A stretch of 64,000 nt of DNA, from contig CAYTMU010000014.1 in NCBI GenBank assembly GCA_964438975.1, forward strand, positions 1 to 64,000, read 5' to 3'. The first letter of the stretch is position 1. Every line of letters begins with the position of its first letter. Both the position numbers and the translations under genes were made by a program. This DNA is from Chryseosolibacter sp964438975. Lineage in GTDB: Bacteria; Bacteroidota; Bacteroidia; Cytophagales; Cyclobacteriaceae. Shown here one piece after another: positions 1 to 6,432 of the stretch. Below the pieces are notes generated by a model that saw only the letters and a program-made list of their open reading frames with translations, did no database searches and had not been told where the DNA came from.

Positions 1-59
1 TGAGTGGTGAGTGGTGAGTGGTGAGTAGTGAGTGGTGAGTGGTGAGTAGTGAGTGAAGG
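1..59. repeat. Heptanucleotide tandem array (TGAGTGG family)
   Basis: About eight head-to-tail copies of a 7-base unit TGAGTGG, with single-base variants TGAGTAG and TGAGTGA, run from the window edge with exact 7-bp spacing. The left boundary lies outside the window. The same heptamer in the opposite orientation (CACTCAC) recurs at 397-425. No spacer sequences are present, so this is not a CRISPR. Function unknown. Confidence 0.9.
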
Positions 60-396
60 CGTGCAACTCAACGCAATTTTTTCTGATCGGTGATTGTTTA
101 TCAGTTTATCGATCTAAGGGATTGAGGATCCTATTATTCAATTCACTATAAGTGCTTGAAAACCTTATCAACCTAATGAACCTTCATAGCTCCATGCGTC
201 TTTCTACCCTCAACCTTATTCACCTCATGCTGAAGGTGCATCATAAGAAGGTGAATAAGGTTCGGAATATTATTTGTGCTTCTGCTATTAAGATTGATAG
301 GTTAGAAGTGCGTATTGACCTGATGAATCACTGACGTCTCCCGACTGACGATTTACGATTGACGATCCCCGCTCGAAGCACCAAAATAGGATAACA
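60..396. other. Gene-free stretch with degenerate repeats and an inverted repeat
   Basis: I see no convincing gene. Positions 155-230 hold degenerate iterations of an AACCTTATCAACC-like unit. Positions 212-225 and 249-262 form a perfect 14-bp inverted repeat (AACCTTATTCACCT and its complement) around a 23-base spacer. Positions 345-365 are three tandem heptamers (CTGACGA, TTTACGA, TTGACGA). A 60-codon open frame at 152-334 translates this repeat into a Leu/Asn/His-rich peptide without family features and is not called as a gene. Confidence 0.6.
212..262. repeat. Perfect 14-bp inverted repeat (possible hairpin)
   Basis: The arms at 212-225 and 249-262 are exact reverse complements, separated by 23 bases. 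There is no T-tract beside it, so a terminator role is weakly supported. It may be a fossil of the surrounding degenerate repeat array. Confidence 0.7.
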
Positions 397-425
397 CACT
401 CACCACTCACGCCTCACGCCCTCAC
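397..425. repeat. Heptanucleotide array (CACTCAC family) at the stop codon of the TonB-domain gene
   Basis: CACTCAC, CACTCAC, GCCTCAC and GCCCTCAC follow each other with a 7-bp (last 8-bp) period. It is the reverse-complement orientation of the array at 1-59. The minus-strand stop codon of the adjacent gene (422-424) lies inside the array. Confidence 0.8.
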
Positions 426-1450
426 CTCGCAAATCTAAACCTCACTGTCACCTCGCTCGGCACGGCTGTGCCTTTTGCTTTTGCGGGTTTCCAGGTGGGG
501 CCTTCGCGAATCGCTCGAATGAGTTCTTCCTCGCATCCTGCGCCGATTCCTTTCACAACTTCAAAGTTGGTCAGCTGTCCGTTTGGTTCTACTGTAAAGC
601 GAATGATGACGTTGCCTTTGATTTTGTTAGACTGCGCTTGCTGTGGGTATTTGACGTTAGCCGTAAGGTATTCTTTGAAGCCGGACTTACTGATCGTGGG
701 CACAGCGGACTCGTCGACGATTGTCTTCTTCGCGGCGTACCCGATGACTACCACTTCGGCAAGAGTGTCGCTGTCTTCTTCCGTTAACTCGTTACCTTCC
801 TCCTCAGCAGCGGGTGCTTCTTGTATGGCGGCTCGCCCGGTCGACAACTCTCTGACGTGTGTGTCATTCCTCCGTGCCTGTTGCTCCGCAGCAAATCGTT
901 CGGCCGTGGCTTCTGCGATAGCAACATCCGCCGTCTTTTCGTTGATGGCGCCATCAGCTACCTCTTCCCTCGGCTCGGCCGTAATGGTCACTGGTGGTGG
1001 CTCCGATTGACGTGGCGCTGTGGGTGTTGGGGTGACCGACTGCTGTTCGTTGTGCTGCGGGGCCGGCATTATGATGGTCAGGCTATCTGTTGTTCTTTCA
1101 AATGTAGGCAGCGCGGCGACTTGCTCGCGTTCGCGGTGATCGCGGAGAAAGTAGACTGCGAGAAATCCCGATACAATCAACACGAGAAGAGTAGCCGCTA
1201 CTGCTGTAGTCCAGCCCCATATCCGAATGACTTTGCTGTTCTTGCGGGATTTTCTTCGCGTACGACTGTACATCGAGCGGTTGATCTCGTGTAGGTCATA
1301 CAGGAAGTTGTCTGCGCCCGCATGCTCAATTCCCTCCAGTGCCTCGGAGAGAAAAGGATCATTCAACGCTTCCTTTTCAAGCGCGTGCATTTCTGCCGGT
1401 GACAATTCACCACGCAAGTATCGCTCAATATCATGCTTACGGATTCTCAT
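422..1450 (-). CDS. Single-pass membrane protein: anti-sigma-like N-terminus plus C-terminal TonB domain
   Basis: 342 residues. The N-terminal ~70 residues contain the YLRGELSPAEMHALE and DPFLSEALEG signatures that in Bacteroidota precede a membrane anchor and are typical of anti-sigma-like proteins beside ECF sigma factors. One transmembrane helix spans about 77-102. An Ala/Glu/Thr-rich periplasmic spacer (about 110-255) includes EVVVIGY, a motif resembling the segment at the start of SusC-type receptors. Residues about 258-342 match the TonB C-terminal domain (YPQQAQ..., GNVIIRFTVEPNGQL). It overlaps the upstream sigma factor gene by 14 bp, which implies translational coupling. Inference: a membrane regulator of that sigma factor that can also contact TonB-dependent receptors. 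It could equally be a plain energy transducer. The stop codon lies in a heptamer array. Confidence 0.75.
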   Translation of the reverse strand: MRIRKHDIERYLRGELSPAEMHALEKEALNDPFLSEALEGIEHAGADNFLYDLHEINRSMYSRTRRKSRKNSKVIRIWGWTTAVAATLLVLIVSGFLAVYFLRDHREREQVAALPTFERTTDSLTIIMPAPQHNEQQSVTPTPTAPRQSEPPPVTITAEPREEVADGAINEKTADVAIAEATAERFAAEQQARRNDTHVRELSTGRAAIQEAPAAEEEGNELTEEDSDTLAEVVVIGYAAKKTIVDESAVPTISKSGFKEYLTANVKYPQQAQSNKIKGNVIIRFTVEPNGQLTNFEVVKGIGAGCEEELIRAIREGPTWKPAKAKGTAVPSEVTVRFRFAR

Positions 1451-2006
1451 GGCGCTCCATGCATATTTTCAGGTTTCGCTTTCCATTTTGGATGTAGCTC
1501 TTGACTTTGTTGAGGTCGTGTCCCGTCGTCTCGGCGATTTCACGGTAGCACTTCTGCTCCAGATAGAACAAACGTACACATTCCTGCTGTTCACTTGCCA
1601 ATGTCTTCATGCATTGTTCAAGCCTCGTCAGATCACTTTCGAGTTCCTCGCCGTCATCGTGATGTCCGTTGCCACTTGTTTCCATAAGGAAGGGCGAAAG
1701 TTCTTCGAAGCTCGTTCCTTTCGCGGCGCGGAGTTTCATCAGGCAATGGTTTCGTGCCGTGACATACAGCCATGCTTTAAAGACCTTGATATGATGTTGC
1801 TTCAGTGTGGTGATCAACCTTTCGAATATCTGCATCACAGCATCGCGACTCTCTTCGCGATTCCTCAGATACTTAAGACAAACACCAAAGGTAAGTGCCG
1901 TGTACCTGTCATACAGGACTCCGACGATCTCGAGATCATCGGTCCGCTGATAGAGCGAAACCAATTCCTCATCCGTATGACTCCTGTAAGGGTGGTTCAA
2001 TTGCAT
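1437..2006 (-). CDS. ECF-type RNA polymerase sigma factor
   Basis: 189 residues, usual for ECF sigma factors. Region 2 lies about 35-95 (LKYLRNREESRDAVMQIFE, then KAWLYVTARNHCLMKLR), and region 4 about 125-180 (ASEQQECVRLFYLEQKCY, then a helix-turn-helix ending in NLKICME). It lacks the extra C-terminal domains of group 41/42 sigma factors. It is the first gene of a two-gene unit with the overlapping TonB-domain/anti-sigma-like gene, and is transcribed divergently from the vWA gene at 2167. The pair probably forms a sigma/membrane-sensor module. The signal and regulon cannot be read from sequence. Confidence 0.88.
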   Translation of the reverse strand: MQLNHPYRSHTDEELVSLYQRTDDLEIVGVLYDRYTALTFGVCLKYLRNREESRDAVMQIFERLITTLKQHHIKVFKAWLYVTARNHCLMKLRAAKGTSFEELSPFLMETSGNGHHDDGEELESDLTRLEQCMKTLASEQQECVRLFYLEQKCYREIAETTGHDLNKVKSYIQNGKRNLKICMERHENP

Positions 2007-2083
2007 TGTCTCAAATTAGAAAAAATCATGCGGATTTTTATGGATTGCCCTCAACCGCTGCATCCTTCCAGTAAATCAACCAA

Positions 2084-2091
2084 CAAACATA
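2084..2091 (-). promoter_or_regulatory. Candidate -7 box for the ECF sigma gene
   Basis: On the minus strand this reads TATGTTTG, a full match to the Bacteroidota TAnnTTTG element, about 78 bases upstream of the sigma factor start. No TTTG-like -33 box is found at the expected 19-21 base spacing, so the call is weak. Confidence 0.3.
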
Positions 2092-2166
2092 TCGCGTCCC
2101 ATCCTTTGATATAGTAGGATGACGGCAGATAGCTGATTCCATAACGTTTCACCAACTATTTTCATT

Positions 2167-4032
2167 ATGAAAACAACCATTCTATTCTTTTTGGTCGGAT
2201 TGCTGTTGTCCGGATTCGACGTTAATGTGGACAGGACGATTACTGGCACTGTTCGCAGTGCCGCGGACGGCAATGCAATGCCGGGGGTTCGTGTAGCCGT
2301 GAAAGGACGGAGCATTTCCGCAGTAACGGATGCCTCGGGTTACTACTCGCTTGTCGTACCGGAATCCGCCCGTTCGCTGACCTTCTCCCTTATCGGATAT
2401 GTCAGTAAGGAGGTTCGTATTTCAAAGAGCCGTGTGATTGATGTTCAACTCGATGTCGAAGCACCTCTGATGGAGGAAGTTGTCATTACGGGATATAGTA
2501 AACAGAAAATGACAAGGGAGGATGCACGCTCATCGGCTCCGGCTTACCACGGGTATGCACCGACGGGGGATGCCTATTACATTTCACCAGCACCCGTGAA
2601 TACGGAGGAGTACGAGGGGGTAACGGCGAATGTTTTTCATGGGACAACGCAAAAACCGCTTTCGACGTTTTCGATCGATGTTGACGCCGCGTCTTACAGC
2701 AACATACGCCGGTTCGTCAATGACGGACAACGTCCGCCCCGGGATGCGGTGCGCGTGGAGGAGATGATAAACTACTTCAACTACGACTACGCTGAGCCCG
2801 ATAACCGCCATCCTTTCAACGTTATTACTGAGATCTCCCGCGCGCCCTGGAACCAGGACCATCAGTTGATCCATATAGGTCTCCAGGGAAAGAAAATTCC
2901 TGTAGATAATCTGCCCCCATCGAATCTCGTATTTCTGATAGATGTGTCTGGCTCGATGAACCAGGCGAATAAACTCCCACTGGTTAAACAGTCTTTCGGC
3001 ATGCTTGTAGACCAGTTGCGTCCGCAAGATCACGTAGCGATTGTAGTGTATGCCGGTGCGGCGTCCGTGGTGCTTGAACCCACTGCAGGCAACGAGAAGA
3101 GCCGTATCCTGGCAGCGATCGACAGGCTACAGGCGGGAGGCTCGACAGCCGGAAGTGCGGGGCTGCGCTTGGCCTATGGGTTGGCGAAGGAACATTTCAA
3201 CGAGAAAGGGAACAACCGCGTTATCATCGCCACCGATGGCGACTTCAATGTCGGCGAGTCCAGCAACGCTGCTATGGAAAACCTGATTGAGGAGAAAAGG
3301 AAGGATGGCATCTACCTTACGGTGCTGGGTTTCGGGATGGGTAACCTGAAGGATTCGAAGATGGAACTACTTGCCGATAAAGGCAACGGCAACTATGCTT
3401 ATATCGATGGGTTGAATGAAGCGCGCAAGGTACTTGTAAGCGAGTTCGGAGGTACGCTCTTTACGATCGCGACCGACGTCAAGCTGCAGGTAGAGTTCAA
3501 CCCCGAGCGCGTGCAGGCGTACCGACTCATCGGATATGAGAACAGGCTGCTCAATGATGAAGACTTCAACAATGACCGCAAGGATGCAGGCGACCTGGGA
3601 TCCGGACATACGGTTACGGCGTTGTACGAAGTGATTCCGGCCGGCGTCACGAGCAGTTTCTACTCCATCGACGATCTTAAGTACCAGCGATTCCCGCGTC
3701 CTACCGGAAGTGTTTCCCGGGATTGGATGACAGTGAAGCTGCGCTATAAACGCCCGGGTGAGAGCACAAGTAATTTGCTACAGCATGTATTGGCAGGCAA
3801 TCCGCTTTCTCTGACTCAGACCAGCAATGATTTCCGATGGTCGGCAGCAGTGGCTGCTTTTGGAATGATCCTCACCGATTCGCAATACGTCAACAATTAC
3901 TCATGCGATGATGTCGTCGCATTGGCACTTGCTGCGCGAGGTAGCGATGTGGAGGGATATCGCAGCGAGTTTATCAACGTCGTCAGAACGTATGCTGCTT
4001 CAAACCGAAGGAGTAATAGTCCAGGTAAATAG
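2167..4032 (+). CDS. vWA-domain protein with carboxypeptidase-like regulatory domain (YfbK type)
   Basis: 621 residues with an N-terminal export signal (hydrophobic 3-17). A carboxypeptidase-D-regulatory-like beta domain (about 24-100) ends in EEVVITGYSKQK, a SusC-like motif. Residues about 155-245 match the conserved region preceding the vWA domain in YfbK-type proteins (STFSIDVDAASYSNIRRF). The vWA domain (about 253-430) has an intact MIDAS motif D259-x-S261-x-S263, and the C-terminal ~180 residues resemble DUF3520. Such proteins are surface or periplasmic and metal-dependent. Their ligands are generally unknown. It is divergent from the ECF/TonB-domain pair, whose product shares the EVV-x-GY motif, suggesting a functional link (inference). 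A hairpin follows the stop codon. Confidence 0.85.
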   Translation: MKTTILFFLVGLLLSGFDVNVDRTITGTVRSAADGNAMPGVRVAVKGRSISAVTDASGYYSLVVPESARSLTFSLIGYVSKEVRISKSRVIDVQLDVEAPLMEEVVITGYSKQKMTREDARSSAPAYHGYAPTGDAYYISPAPVNTEEYEGVTANVFHGTTQKPLSTFSIDVDAASYSNIRRFVNDGQRPPRDAVRVEEMINYFNYDYAEPDNRHPFNVITEISRAPWNQDHQLIHIGLQGKKIPVDNLPPSNLVFLIDVSGSMNQANKLPLVKQSFGMLVDQLRPQDHVAIVVYAGAASVVLEPTAGNEKSRILAAIDRLQAGGSTAGSAGLRLAYGLAKEHFNEKGNNRVIIATDGDFNVGESSNAAMENLIEEKRKDGIYLTVLGFGMGNLKDSKMELLADKGNGNYAYIDGLNEARKVLVSEFGGTLFTIATDVKLQVEFNPERVQAYRLIGYENRLLNDEDFNNDRKDAGDLGSGHTVTALYEVIPAGVTSSFYSIDDLKYQRFPRPTGSVSRDWMTVKLRYKRPGESTSNLLQHVLAGNPLSLTQTSNDFRWSAAVAAFGMILTDSQYVNNYSCDDVVALALAARGSDVEGYRSEFINVVRTYAASNRRSNSPGK

Positions 4033-4046
4033 ACGTTTTTGAGATT

Positions 4047-4077
4047 ATTTCCCGGAGTTTTTCCCGCTCCGGGAAAT
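4047..4077 (+). terminator. Hairpin terminator candidate after the vWA gene
   Basis: An 11-bp perfect stem (ATTTCCCGGAG at 4047-4057 with its complement at 4067-4077) encloses a 9-base loop, 14 bases after the stop codon. Only a short CTTT follows, so it may act as an intrinsic terminator or a 3'-end stabiliser. Confidence 0.6.
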
Positions 4078-4322
4078 CTTTACAATACGGCGGCAGTCAA
4101 TCGGCAATATTGTCCGGGTAACTGCGCCGAAACTGGTGTAATTCGGCCAAAAGGCCTGTAATTCAGAGAAAATCAATGTTTCGCACAGATATTGCATATT
4201 CAGGATCGTTGCTTGGCCGCAGGTAAAATTTTCGGGGTATTCTTTTTTTCTGTACCCGCTGGATGTGATGTTGGAGGTGTCGGGCGGCAGTATTAATTGG
4301 TTTTTCATTAATTTTACAAGTT

Positions 4323-4910
4323 ATGGCAGAAGACGTAATCCGTCAGCAGTATTCCGAGAAAGAGAAGCTTGGTATCTTCAACCAGGAGTTCATGCCTCAT
4401 ATCAACTCCATGTACAACTTTGCCTACAGGTTGACACTCGATGGTGATGATGCGAAAGATCTTCTGCAAGACACCTATCTGAAAGCTTTTCGGTTCATAG
4501 ATTCATTTCAGCAAGGAACTAATGCAAAAGCGTGGCTGTTCAGGATTTTGAAGAACAGCTTCATCAACGATTATCGAAAGAAGAGCAAGGAGCCTTCGAA
4601 GATAGATTATCAGGAGGTAGAAACTTTTTATAACTCGGAAGACGTTGACAGGCAAATAACACCCGATCTCCGGGTCGAGTCTCTCCAGGACATGATCGGA
4701 GACGAGATTTCGATTGCCCTCAACTCGCTTGATGTTGACTTCAAAACAGTAATTATATTGTGCGATCTCGAAGGATTTAAGTATGAAGAGATGGCTAAGA
4801 TCCTCGATATCCCGATTGGTACGGTGAGAAGCCGCTTACATCGCGCGCGCAATTTGTTGAAGGAAAAACTAAGTGAATACGCCAAGAAAATGGGTTATAA
4901 AAATGCATAA
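4323..4910 (+). CDS. ECF-type RNA polymerase sigma factor (RpoE/SigH-like)
   Basis: 195 residues. Region 2 is at about 20-90 (AYRLTLDGDDAKDLLQDTYL, KAWLFRILKNSFINDYRKK) and region 4 at about 130-185 (DFKTVIILCDLEGFKYEEMA, then the helix-turn-helix PIGTVRSRLHRARNLLKEKL). The next gene, 5 bases downstream, encodes a zinc-binding anti-sigma factor, so this is a classical sigma/ZAS anti-sigma pair, likely responsive to redox or envelope stress by analogy with SigR/RsrA-type pairs. The gmk gene follows directly, so part of the transcription of gmk and nadD may come from here. Confidence 0.93.
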   Translation: MAEDVIRQQYSEKEKLGIFNQEFMPHINSMYNFAYRLTLDGDDAKDLLQDTYLKAFRFIDSFQQGTNAKAWLFRILKNSFINDYRKKSKEPSKIDYQEVETFYNSEDVDRQITPDLRVESLQDMIGDEISIALNSLDVDFKTVIILCDLEGFKYEEMAKILDIPIGTVRSRLHRARNLLKEKLSEYAKKMGYKNA

Positions 4911-4915
4911 TCATT

Positions 4916-5191
4916 ATGAGTAATCTCTCCGAACCAGGCAACAGGAAGCACGACTGTCCGAACCAGCGCGAGTGTTTTGAGAAGCTTCAACTGATCCTTG
5001 ATGGTGAAGCGACCCCCGATCAAAAGGACCACTTCCTGAAGACTCATCTCGAAGACTGCATGCCATGCTACAGGAACTATCACCTCGAGGTAGCGATACG
5101 GCAATTGCTAAGATCAAAATGCACAGGGAACGCTCCGCAGGAACTGGTAGAGGACATCAGGCGGAAAGTCGTACAAAACCTGTCGCGCTAA
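4916..5191 (+). CDS. Zinc-binding anti-sigma factor (ZAS type)
   Basis: 91 residues, soluble, with no transmembrane segment. It carries the ZAS signature H44-x3-C48-x2-C51 (THLEDCMPC) plus additional cysteines C14, C20 and C69. In this family the zinc site binds the sigma factor and releases it on thiol oxidation. It begins 5 bases after the sigma factor stop, and its TAA stop is followed with no gap by the gmk ATG, so the three genes are almost certainly co-transcribed. The specific inducing signal is not evident. Confidence 0.85.
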   Translation: MSNLSEPGNRKHDCPNQRECFEKLQLILDGEATPDQKDHFLKTHLEDCMPCYRNYHLEVAIRQLLRSKCTGNAPQELVEDIRRKVVQNLSR

Positions 5192-5788
5192 ATGGCAGGA
5201 AAAGCAATTATTTTTTCAGCTCCTTCCGGCTCCGGAAAAACCACCATCGTCAAACATCTTCTGGAAAACAATCCCCGCCTGGGGTTCTCCATCTCAGCAT
5301 CAACCCGCGACAGGCGCGGGCGAACAGAGCAGAATGGCAAGGACTATTATTTCCTTACTCCCGAGGAATTCAAAAAGAGGATCGACAACAACGAGTTCAT
5401 CGAGTGGGAGGAGGTATACGAAGGGAATTTTTATGGAACCCTCAAGTCGGAAATAGAACGCATCTGGCGCGAAGGAAAGGACGTAGTCTTTGATGTTGAC
5501 GTAAAAGGTGGTTTGAATCTCAAAACGTACTTCGGTGAAAAGGCGCTTGCTGTATTTGTGAAGGTCCCGTCGATAGACGTCTTGAAAGAACGTCTGAACG
5601 ACCGTGGCACAGACACCCCCGAAAGCGTATCCCGGCGTCTGTTCAAAGCCAAATTCGAAATGGAATTTGCCGATAAGTTCGATGTCGTTCTGGTCAATGA
5701 GAATCTTGAAAAATCCCTCGCCGAAGCACAGCGGTTGTATGAGGGGTTTGTTGATGGTTCACGGTCCACGGTCCACGGTCCACAATAG
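5192..5788 (+). CDS. gmk: Guanylate kinase
   Basis: Phosphorylates GMP/dGMP to GDP/dGDP with ATP. 198 residues with a P-loop APSGSGKTT at about 10-18, the GMP-binding region STRDRRGRTEQNGKDYYFL, and EWEEVYEGNFYGT. The fold normally ends near residue 188 (EAQRLYEGFV). The last ~10 residues (GSRSTVHGPQ) are encoded by a heptanucleotide repeat array that has supplied the stop codon, so the native C-terminus appears to have been extended or replaced. The ATG directly abuts the stop of the anti-sigma gene. Confidence 0.95.
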   Translation: MAGKAIIFSAPSGSGKTTIVKHLLENNPRLGFSISASTRDRRGRTEQNGKDYYFLTPEEFKKRIDNNEFIEWEEVYEGNFYGTLKSEIERIWREGKDVVFDVDVKGGLNLKTYFGEKALAVFVKVPSIDVLKERLNDRGTDTPESVSRRLFKAKFEMEFADKFDVVLVNENLEKSLAEAQRLYEGFVDGSRSTVHGPQ

Positions 5789-5806
5789 TCGACGGTCCAC
5801 GGTAGT
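5756..5806. repeat. Heptanucleotide array (GGTCCAC family) spanning the end of gmk
   Basis: GGTTCAC and three GGTCCAC units at 5756-5783 are followed by degenerate heptamers to about 5806. The gmk stop codon TAG (5786-5788) lies within the array. The array ends 22 bases before the nadD start. Related heptamers (ACCGTGG, TCGACAG, TCCACAG) recur at 25801 and 59500. Confidence 0.85.
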
Positions 5807-5828
5807 CACTTACAAAATTTGTCGCTTC

Positions 5829-6401
5829 TTGAAAATAGGTCTCTTTTTCGGCTCCTTTAATCCCGTGCATGTCGGTCACCTGATCATCGCGAATATCATG
5901 GCGGAGACGACGGACCTCGACAAGGTGTGGATGGTTATTTCGCCGCAGAACCCACACAAGCCTGCGAGGGGATTGCTTCACGAGTTCGACCGCTATGACA
6001 TGGTCCGGGCTGCCGTGTTTGATCACTTCAAGATAGAGGCGTCCGATGTCGAGTTCCACCTTCCGAAACCCAGTTATACGATCCACACGCTCGTGCACCT
6101 CGCCGAGAAACATCCCGACAAGGAATTCAGGGTGATCATGGGGGAGGATAACCTCGTCAATTTTGTGAAATGGAAAAACTACCGCCGGATCCTCGAAGAC
6201 TATGGTATGTATGTTTATCCACGACCAGGGGCGCAACCCTCTGACTTGAGAAATCACCCCAGCATAACGACCGTTGAAGCGCCGTTGCTCGATATCTCGG
6301 CAACATTCATCCGGAATTGTGTGCGAAAACGGCAGTCGATACGTTATATGGTTCCGGACGTGGTCGACGAGATGATCCAGGCAAAAGGATTCTATCGATA
6401 A
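5829..6401 (+). CDS. nadD: Nicotinate-nucleotide adenylyltransferase
   Basis: Converts nicotinate mononucleotide and ATP to deamido-NAD in NAD synthesis. 190 residues from a TTG start at 5829, giving MKIGLFFGSFNPVHVGH, the canonical N-terminus with the nucleotidyltransferase motif GSFNPVHxGH. The second signature SATFIR is near residue 157. The frame is open much further upstream into gmk, but those codons translate gmk antiphase sequence and the repeat array, and no ATG or GTG lies near the conserved N-terminus, so TTG is preferred. Gene order gmk-nadD is common in Bacteroidota. The repeat array between the genes seems to be a later insertion. Confidence 0.92.
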   Translation: MKIGLFFGSFNPVHVGHLIIANIMAETTDLDKVWMVISPQNPHKPARGLLHEFDRYDMVRAAVFDHFKIEASDVEFHLPKPSYTIHTLVHLAEKHPDKEFRVIMGEDNLVNFVKWKNYRRILEDYGMYVYPRPGAQPSDLRNHPSITTVEAPLLDISATFIRNCVRKRQSIRYMVPDVVDEMIQAKGFYR

Positions 6402-6432
6402 ACCATCCATCCATAGTCAAACACACGGCAGC

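Noticed and set aside
1..59. CRISPR array
   Set aside because: Short 7-bp units with no unique spacers.
152..334. 60-codon open frame in the repeat-rich left end
   Set aside because: It translates degenerate AACCTTATCAACC-like repeats into low-complexity Leu/Asn/His. There is no domain and no plausible promoter.
1227..2114. 295-codon antisense frame over the sigma factor gene
   Set aside because: Overlaps the complement of two well-supported genes and has no recognisable features.
4045..4308. 87-codon minus-strand frame between the vWA and sigma genes
   Set aside because: It overlaps the terminator hairpin and has no family features.
5604..5828. N-terminal extension of NadD
   Set aside because: These codons lie in gmk on another frame and in the repeat array. 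The conserved N-terminus starts at the TTG at 5829.
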